Below, one piece after another: positions 31,482 to 36,970 of a stretch of DNA of 36,970 bases. Origin of the DNA: an uncultured bacterium (GTDB lineage Bacteria; Bacillota; Clostridia; Lachnospirales; Lachnospiraceae); contig CAOKFN010000048.1 in assembly GCA_948467735.1 (NCBI GenBank), positions 1 through 36,970 on the forward strand, given 5' to 3'. Position 1 is the first letter of the stretch, and the number at the start of each line of letters is the position of its first letter. Made by a program: the position numbers and the translations under genes. A model generated the notes under the pieces. It was not told the origin of the DNA. It was given only the letters and a program-made list of their open reading frames with translations, and did not search any database.

Positions 31482-32821
31482 ATGCATTCCTTTGCTTTTG
31501 AAAACGGCGTTCCATTTAATTTGTACCTCTCATAATAGCACCCATAATAAATACACTTTTGAAAGCGGCTGCATTCCCTGCACTCTTTGTCCGTAAAAGA
31601 GTTCTGATCCGGCGTAAGAAGTTTTATAGCTTTTTCGCTGTTCCAAATCTCCTGCAGGGACATATCCGCAATATTTCCCAGCTTAAACTCTTCCACACGA
31701 TAATCCTTAAAACACAAACCAACATCCCCATTTTCGTTTAAATACAATGTATGCATCAAGGAACCGCAAATATGCCGTTTCTTTACGAAATCACAATCGA
31801 TATCAAACCCGTCATCCTTATACTTTTCCAGACAGCGGCGCAGCTGTTCCACCTCTCCTGACTGCGGGATAAGTAAATCCCCCTCATCACCCTGATATAG
31901 ATTAAACGCTATCTTACTCACTCCATTTTTTAAAAGCGCCTCCACCATTTCAGGAATCTGCATAATATTAATCGATGTTATGACACATTTGACCCCGCAT
32001 GGTATTCCTGCTTCCAAAATGGTTTTTAATGAATCAATTATCCGGCAGGAGCTTATCTTGGTTCCCCATAATCTATAATTCACTTCATCACTTAAGGAAT
32101 CTATGCTGCATTGGATTTCCGAAAGGCCCGCATCGGCCAGCTTCTTTGCCAGCGCAGAATCAACCAGCGTTTTGGTGGATAAAAAAGTACTTATTTTCAA
32201 ACTGCTTACATCCGATATTATATCGCCTATGCGGGGATGTAACAGCGGATCTCCGCCCGTCAATATAACTTTTTCACAGCCAGCCTCCTTCGCCTGTGCA
32301 AAAAAATCCTTCAAACGGCCAAGCTCTGCCATATCTACAGAACCGGCACGAAAATTATTTCTGTCATAACAGTAGATACAGTGAAAATCACATTTGTTCG
32401 TCACATTAAATACAATCGTTTTGGGCCCGGGCAGTCTGTTTGCCATAAGCATATCAAAATAGATCGGCTTCAATTCCGCAAGATGAAAGCGTTCAACACT
32501 CATACAATCCAAAGCATTGATAGGCTTGTCCGAGAAAATAAAGAAATCCCCAAAAAACTTTCCAACCTTAGTTATGTACTGTTTAATCAGAACATTTTCC
32601 GAAAATACGGTTCGCGCTTTTTCATAGATACATCCTAAGGTTTCCTGACCTGTAAACCACGACATGACCAGCCCCATCACCGGAGAAATCACAAATTTTC
32701 TTCCATCTGATTTACATTTAATATAGGCTTTGTTTTCTTCTATGGTAAGCATATAATCTGCTGAGATTCCCGCATATAATTCCGGTTCCACAGAATGTAA
32801 TCCTCCATTATTCAACAGCAT
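31478..32821 (-). CDS. Radical SAM/SPASM peptide maturase 2
   Basis: This encodes 447 residues. Residues about 20-100 resemble a PqqD-like recognition domain that binds leader peptides. The radical SAM core follows, with the cluster motif C144-x3-C148-x2-C151 (CDFHCIYC) and GGDPLLHP. The C-terminal SPASM part (from ICGSL near residue 350) has many Cys, ending in ECRECSRFQKC and YGCYYE, expected to hold auxiliary Fe-S clusters. Such enzymes form thioether or other radical links on Cys-rich peptides. The ATG at 32821 lies inside the end of the peptidase gene (14-bp overlap) with AAGGGA upstream; a GTG at 32791 behind GGAGG is an alternative start. Confidence 0.9.
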   Translation of the reverse strand: MLLNNGGLHSVEPELYAGISADYMLTIEENKAYIKCKSDGRKFVISPVMGLVMSWFTGQETLGCIYEKARTVFSENVLIKQYITKVGKFFGDFFIFSDKPINALDCMSVERFHLAELKPIYFDMLMANRLPGPKTIVFNVTNKCDFHCIYCYDRNNFRAGSVDMAELGRLKDFFAQAKEAGCEKVILTGGDPLLHPRIGDIISDVSSLKISTFLSTKTLVDSALAKKLADAGLSEIQCSIDSLSDEVNYRLWGTKISSCRIIDSLKTILEAGIPCGVKCVITSINIMQIPEMVEALLKNGVSKIAFNLYQGDEGDLLIPQSGEVEQLRRCLEKYKDDGFDIDCDFVKKRHICGSLMHTLYLNENGDVGLCFKDYRVEEFKLGNIADMSLQEIWNSEKAIKLLTPDQNSFTDKECRECSRFQKCIYYGCYYERYKLNGTPFSKAKECI

Positions 32822-33911
32822 CCATCATGTCCCTTACAATCCTTTTGTGAATCGTCAGGATATCATTCACATTAAGATTAAAAAAGATGTGTTTTATTGT
32901 ATCAAAATCTATTCCTATTTCATTCAAATACCTATAAGCTTTATACAAAAACACATTATACGCCGCCAAATCATGCAGGCGGTATAATGTATTTAATTCA
33001 ACTTTTCGTACTACACTTCTAAACTGGCTTAAAAAATCATCCTCTTTCATTTTATCAAAATTATCAGTCCAGTCCGCCGCTTCCACATTACATTCAAAAA
33101 TCAGCAGGGTCTTTTTATCAAATAATTTTATAGCTGTAGAAATTATCTTCTCATCATTATGTAAATTCCAAATAAGATGATACAACTCCAATAATACTGT
33201 AAATTGAAAATATGTTACGGCGCCCTCAATAGGCTCTAAAGCGATACAGAAGAAACGGTCGTGTTGATACAATCCGTTCTCTATCTTTTCTTTCCCTTCT
33301 CCATATAACCTTTTGAGCACAGGCTTTCTATTTTCCTGTAAAGGATCATGGACAATGTCCCCAATCCCCCCGCTGTACACTGCCAAAGGCCTCTGACAAT
33401 ATTTTGACTCAATAAATTGTTTCACATCTTTTAAACTAATCTTCAAAAATGCTGCGGGCGGTATATCTATCTGCGAAGCAAAACCGCTGCCAAATACCTT
33501 TTCTTGTAGCAGCAACACATTTTTTCGTCTCAAATTGCCTTTTGCCGCCTTATTTTCCAGCAAAATACGCCTTTTCTCATTTTCAAACAACTTTTCATCT
33601 GCTGATTCTATCGCTTTTGCAGGCAGATCGCTTTGTGATGTGAATATTTTGTAAGCATCCTCAATCAATCCCCTTGCATAAAAGCATGTGTATTCCATGC
33701 TTAAAAATGCATTTGTCACATAATAAAACGTTCCGTCGTTTACACTCTGCGTTTCTATCATATGTTCACTAAGATGCGCCAATCCCGGCATGTCTCCATC
33801 ATCCTTCATTCCCACATCATAGAACATATGCAGACATGCATAATCCGCGCTGCGATTCCCGGCAGCCAGCAGACTTTCTTGACTTGAATAATACAATTGA
33901 TTCCCTTTCAT
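32808..33911 (-). CDS. M16-like peptidase, candidate leader protease
   Basis: This encodes 367 residues. The inverted zinc motif H46-L-S-E49-H50 of family M16 (insulinase/PqqF/MPP) lies in GLAHLSEHMIE. The third ligand is probably E112 in NEKRRILLE, a shorter spacing than the usual 74-76 residues. Only one M16 unit is present, while many bacterial M16 enzymes need a second, inactive partner. With no C39 domain on the exporters, this is the best candidate for removing the leaders. The start overlaps the previous stop as ATGA. It has no signal peptide and is probably cytoplasmic. Confidence 0.8.
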   Translation of the reverse strand: MKGNQLYYSSQESLLAAGNRSADYACLHMFYDVGMKDDGDMPGLAHLSEHMIETQSVNDGTFYYVTNAFLSMEYTCFYARGLIEDAYKIFTSQSDLPAKAIESADEKLFENEKRRILLENKAAKGNLRRKNVLLLQEKVFGSGFASQIDIPPAAFLKISLKDVKQFIESKYCQRPLAVYSGGIGDIVHDPLQENRKPVLKRLYGEGKEKIENGLYQHDRFFCIALEPIEGAVTYFQFTVLLELYHLIWNLHNDEKIISTAIKLFDKKTLLIFECNVEAADWTDNFDKMKEDDFLSQFRSVVRKVELNTLYRLHDLAAYNVFLYKAYRYLNEIGIDFDTIKHIFFNLNVNDILTIHKRIVRDMMDAVE

Positions 33912-35305
33912 CGTATGATATAGTTTTCATCTCCAAACGGGCACGCCGGATCCACCTCAAAATAACTGCCATACCTTTGATATGCCCTGACATAACACCT
34001 TCTGTAAAAACAATTGTCAAAAATATTGCAGGTATAGCACTTTGTTCCTTTGTATTTCTCTTTAAAATATTGAGGATTATTCATATCTTCCGCCCTGCGT
34101 GAATTCCACGCTTCGACAATGCCCTGTTCCTTTAAATTTCCGGTGACAAAGTAATCACAATGATTCAACGAGTCACAGAATATAACGCCTCCGTCATACC
34201 GCACGGACATACTTTCCGTAAATCCCCCGCATATAACGCGTTCGCCCCTGTACGATTCATCATATATTTCATGCGCCGCCAAATCCGTAGTGATACCATT
34301 ACTCTTCAAAAATGCGCCAAGCTCCGGAATTTTGCTATTCAGCAGCGCAATCTGTTCATTGGAAGGATATAGCGAATCGCTGTGGCGGTTTGCTGAAATA
34401 TAGTAATAAGAAAACCGCATGTGTCTGACTCCCAAGGAAGCCAGATATCGCACGGTTTCAGGAACCTCATGAATGTTGTATGATGTAATAACCGTTTTGG
34501 TCACTACACGAATTCCTGCCTCCTGTAGATTATGGATGGTCAATATCTCTTCCTCAAATGCATTGGGAACCCCCAGCAGCCTGTTTACCGTATCCGGATT
34601 GTAAGAATCTATGCTGACCTGCATTTCTTCCAGACCACACTCTGCCAGCTTACGCGCCATTTCCTTTGATATAAAGGACTTGGTTGACGTCCCCCATTCA
34701 TAAGGGAAAAAATCTATCATTACTTTCAGGTATTTATCTATATCCTTGATAATAAACGGATCCCCGCCGCTTATTTCTATATTGGAAACCCCAATTTCAG
34801 CCGCTTCTTTTATGATTTCTTCAAATCGGCTCACTGACAGGAACTCGGACGCATCCACCAACTCCTCTGTATACTTTGCCCCTGCAAAACAGTATACGCA
34901 CCGCCGGGAGCAATAATCCGTCAGATAAAATTTCATCTTTCGGGGAACCTCTTTTTTTGACACCGGACATACAAAATGTCTGCTCTGCCTCATAATCAAC
35001 ATTTCATCCTGTACGCCGCCGTCTGACGCCGCGCAGGCAGGCTCTTCTTCCTGCATCGGTTCTAAGTATGCGCCTAGTTTCTTTATTATGGCCTTTAACG
35101 TCCGGCATGAAGCTTCCAAGGGCACCTTATTAATTGAGGATAAAAGCTCCGAAAGTTCATCAACCGTCCATCCCTGTATTAATCTGCTTATTGCAAATGC
35201 CGCATATGGATTAAGATAAACACATTTGTGATTCGAGTTGGACAAAATGTAATTGCAGTTATCTGTTATCCCCAATTTATATTGTTTTTTAAGTCTATAT
35301 TTCAT
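33908..35305 (-). CDS. Radical SAM/SPASM peptide maturase 1
   Basis: This encodes 465 residues from the ATG at 35305, which has AGGGGAAG 7 nt upstream; an in-frame GTG at 35347 would add 14 residues. Residues 1-85 resemble a PqqD-like leader-recognition domain. The radical SAM core has C132-x3-C136-x2-C139 (CSRRCVYC) and ISGGDPF. The SPASM region begins at ICGGF near residue 365 and ends with CYTCNIFDNCFYRRC, consistent with auxiliary Fe-S clusters. It is the first gene of the nine-gene operon. It is only moderately similar to maturase 2, so the two may act on different residues or on different precursors. Confidence 0.9.
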   Translation of the reverse strand: MKYRLKKQYKLGITDNCNYILSNSNHKCVYLNPYAAFAISRLIQGWTVDELSELLSSINKVPLEASCRTLKAIIKKLGAYLEPMQEEEPACAASDGGVQDEMLIMRQSRHFVCPVSKKEVPRKMKFYLTDYCSRRCVYCFAGAKYTEELVDASEFLSVSRFEEIIKEAAEIGVSNIEISGGDPFIIKDIDKYLKVMIDFFPYEWGTSTKSFISKEMARKLAECGLEEMQVSIDSYNPDTVNRLLGVPNAFEEEILTIHNLQEAGIRVVTKTVITSYNIHEVPETVRYLASLGVRHMRFSYYYISANRHSDSLYPSNEQIALLNSKIPELGAFLKSNGITTDLAAHEIYDESYRGERVICGGFTESMSVRYDGGVIFCDSLNHCDYFVTGNLKEQGIVEAWNSRRAEDMNNPQYFKEKYKGTKCYTCNIFDNCFYRRCYVRAYQRYGSYFEVDPACPFGDENYIIR

Positions 35306-36004
35306 TATCTGTCTTCCCCTATATGCTCCTTTTTCCCACTTTATCACACTGTAAATTGACTTGCATTAATATAGACTGCCTAACACCTCCTCCTTTACAC
35401 GCCTATATAGTCCTCAATTAAACGTCAAAACAGAAAATATCACTATAATACCCGCAATCATTCATTGCTCCAAATACCTCCTGCCTGCGTTACAATATGA
35501 ATAAATACCTGCTTTCTCATAAAAAATACCGTTTTACCCATACAAAAGTAATACAGACAACAGAAAATATTACTATTCACAATCCATTATTATTTATATA
35601 CCATCTGTTTTAATCCCCATTTATTACATTTACAAGTTTATCACTTTATAAAATAAAATGCAAGCGTTAAATAAAATTTCTCATTTATCTCGTTTATCAT
35701 ATTATATTGATGCCATTATGCAAATATAGCATACGATTAAAGCTTCTGCCTTTGGCGAAACGCCGATTATTCCCCCAACCACAACCTCTGAGTAACGCTA
35801 ATAGTTATGCTGGTCAGCCTTACTTTCCTATATCGTTTATAAGCAGATTGCGCCAACCAGCATGACGTTTACTATAACAGCTCTTTCATTTTTATTTATG
35901 GCAACATCATGCGCTCAGAACGCCTTCCGGCCTTCCGGATATGTGCCGCCTATATGACTAACCATCCGTACAATCCGGAAGCCTTCCGCCCTCAACCCAA
36001 AAAC
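35306..36004. other. AT-rich upstream region of the peptide operon
   Basis: About 700 bp without a clear gene. It holds two 18-bp direct repeats (35429-35446 and 35559-35576, 17 of 18 bases the same), a TATAAT on the minus strand at 35706-35701, an inverted pair TATGC/GCATA at 35717-35733, and a longer imperfect inverted repeat GTTATGCTGGT / ACCAGCATGAC near 35804-35866. Two strong GGAGG boxes on the minus strand (near 35480 and 35390) precede only very short frames. The operon promoter is probably here, but its exact place is not clear. Confidence 0.5.
35429..35576 (+). repeat. Pair of 18-bp direct repeats upstream of the peptide operon
   Basis: AACAGAAAATATCACTAT (35429-35446) and AACAGAAAATATTACTAT (35559-35576) differ by one base and are 130 bp apart. 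Two spaced identical sites upstream of an operon fit a regulator that loops DNA, but AT-rich chance similarity cannot be excluded. Confidence 0.45.
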
Positions 36005-36700
36005 CTACTGCTGCCCATAATACGCATTAGCGCCATGCTTCCTGTAATAATGCTTATCCTGAAGCTCCTGCGGCGCAGGCTGGACATGATGATTGATCAG
36101 CTCCGTGCGGAACGCCATCTTCGCCACCTCCTCCAGAACCACCGCGTTATGCACCGCCTCCTTGGCGTCTTTTCCCCACGCAAAGGGACCGTGGTTTTTG
36201 CAGAGAACCGCAGGCACGGACACGGGATCCTTGCACATTCTCTTAAACTCGTTCACAATCAAATGTCCGGTATTCTCCTCATAGGCTTCCGCAATTTCCT
36301 CCGCCATCAGACAGCGGATGCAGGGCACCTCCCCGTAAAAATAATCCGCATGGGTGGTTCCATAGCAGGGAATGCTCCTGCCCGCCTGCGCCCAGCTGGC
36401 CGCATAGGAGGAATGGGTATGCACGATGCCGCCCACCTCTGGGAACGCCTTGTACAGCTCCAAATGGGTGGCGGTGTCGGAGGATGGATTGTAGCGCCCT
36501 TCTACTTTCCTGCCGTCCAAATCCATTACCACCATATCCTCCGGCGTCAGCTTGTCATACTCCACGCCGCTGGGCTTGATGACAAACAGCCCCTTCTCCC
36601 TGTCAATGGCGCTGGCATTGCCCCATGTAAAAGTCACAAGACCGTATTTGGGCAAATCCATATTTGCCTCGTAGACCAATTTTTTTAATTCTTCCAACAT
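36005..36700 (-). CDS. araD: L-ribulose-5-phosphate 4-epimerase
   Basis: This encodes 231 residues, the usual family length. It belongs to the class II aldolase/AraD family and interconverts L-ribulose 5-phosphate and D-xylulose 5-phosphate in arabinose or ascorbate use. The zinc ligands H94, H96 and H170 (IVHTHSSY and KNHGPF) and D75 (NPSSDTATH) match the E. coli enzyme with an offset of one. GNAS (27-30) and KPSG (42-45) bind the phosphate. AAAGGGG lies 7 nt before the ATG. Its product feeds the transketolase encoded past the peptide operon. An UlaF/SgbE-type paralogue cannot be excluded. Confidence 0.92.
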   Translation of the reverse strand: MLEELKKLVYEANMDLPKYGLVTFTWGNASAIDREKGLFVIKPSGVEYDKLTPEDMVVMDLDGRKVEGRYNPSSDTATHLELYKAFPEVGGIVHTHSSYAASWAQAGRSIPCYGTTHADYFYGEVPCIRCLMAEEIAEAYEENTGHLIVNEFKRMCKDPVSVPAVLCKNHGPFAWGKDAKEAVHNAVVLEEVAKMAFRTELINHHVQPAPQELQDKHYYRKHGANAYYGQQ

Positions 36701-36970
36701 TTCTTATGCCCCTTTCTATCCGCATTTTTACGCACACTCCGTCCACGCTTCCCATCATGCCGCCTCTGAAGGCAGCGCCTCTTTCCGCGATACTGTCAAT
36801 TAACGCAAATTCGGAATACCGCCGCACCTGCGTTTTCCATATGCATAGATTTCGTTCCGCGGAACCGTGGATTTTCTCAGCTAGTGTACACGGAGGTTCT
36901 GTAAACCCCCTTTTTCTATACTGCTTAACGATTTCACTTGCCGTGAAACCAGACTGCATAACGCTGACTG
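36701..36970. other. Upstream region of araD with a 12-bp palindrome
   Basis: No gene was supported in the last 270 bp. A perfect palindrome GTTCCGCGGAAC lies at 36854-36865, 154 bp before the araD start, and could be an operator. The window ends before any further gene can be judged. Confidence 0.35.

Noticed and set aside
24887..35305. Lasso peptide cluster
   Set aside because: The kinase and nucleotidyltransferase recall lasso clusters, but there is no B1/B2 protease-RRE pair or asparagine-synthetase-like cyclase, and the precursors are Cys-rich.
35804..35866. Inverted repeat as an IS element or attachment site
   Set aside because: No transposase, flanking duplication or integrase was seen; it is short and imperfect.
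36603..36959. 118-codon leftward frame overlapping the araD start
   Set aside because: It runs into araD in another frame, lacks recognisable motifs and has no good ribosome-binding site.

Overview
The window looks like a chromosomal segment of a gut-type Firmicute, most likely Lachnospiraceae. This is an inference from strong AGGAGG ribosome-binding sites, a split transketolase, long lipoproteins related to family 1 solute-binding proteins, and mixed base composition. No rRNA, tRNA, transposase, integrase or CRISPR array was seen.

Left third (1-12567): a small secreted Cys-containing protein is followed by four tandem paralogous lipoproteins of about 710-727 residues. Each has a beta-rich N-terminal half and a solute-binding-like C-terminal half, and no permease lies nearby. 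Copies 1 and 4 share an apparently identical block of about 1.83 kb flanked by diverged ends, which suggests recent gene conversion or duplication. An AT-rich three-gene cassette follows: an unknown 370-residue protein, a small helix-turn-helix/zinc-ribbon protein and a PD-(D/E)XK nuclease-like protein. It is a candidate defence module. Just beyond it are a decayed scrap of a further lipoprotein copy and a frameshifted HTH remnant.

Middle (12564-24709): leftward genes encode an unknown protein, a GNAT acetyltransferase, ribulose-phosphate 3-epimerase, a membrane-anchored amidase with a long repetitive cytoplasmic tail, and a membrane/lipoprotein-like protein. A motif TGTATC-N2-ATTTGT occurs upstream of the amidase and as a four-unit, 22-bp-period array upstream of the membrane protein. 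Rightward genes encode an ankyrin protein, a small membrane protein, an ECF sigma factor with a very long C-terminal extension, and a DUF2262-like protein. A split transketolase follows leftward.

Right third (24887-35305): the most notable system is a tight, low-GC, leftward nine-gene operon that appears to make a radical-SAM-modified, Cys-rich RiPP. In transcription order it encodes an rSAM/SPASM enzyme, an M16-like peptidase, a second rSAM/SPASM enzyme, an HPr-kinase-like protein, two Cys-rich precursor peptides (56 and 59 residues), two ABC exporters and a nucleotidyltransferase with a C-terminal carbohydrate-binding-like domain. The precursors share a leader motif around GY-x3-DLEDIE, a core built on a C-x3-C-x2 heptad, and a C-terminal Asn-Ser. 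A kinase plus nucleotidyltransferase pair is known from paeninodin/pseudomycoidin-type lasso peptide clusters, where the kinase phosphorylates the C-terminal Ser. The shared terminal Ser here suggests the same tailoring on a thioether-type peptide. The operon lies between L-ribulose-5-phosphate 4-epimerase and transketolase genes, as if inserted into a pentose-metabolism neighbourhood.
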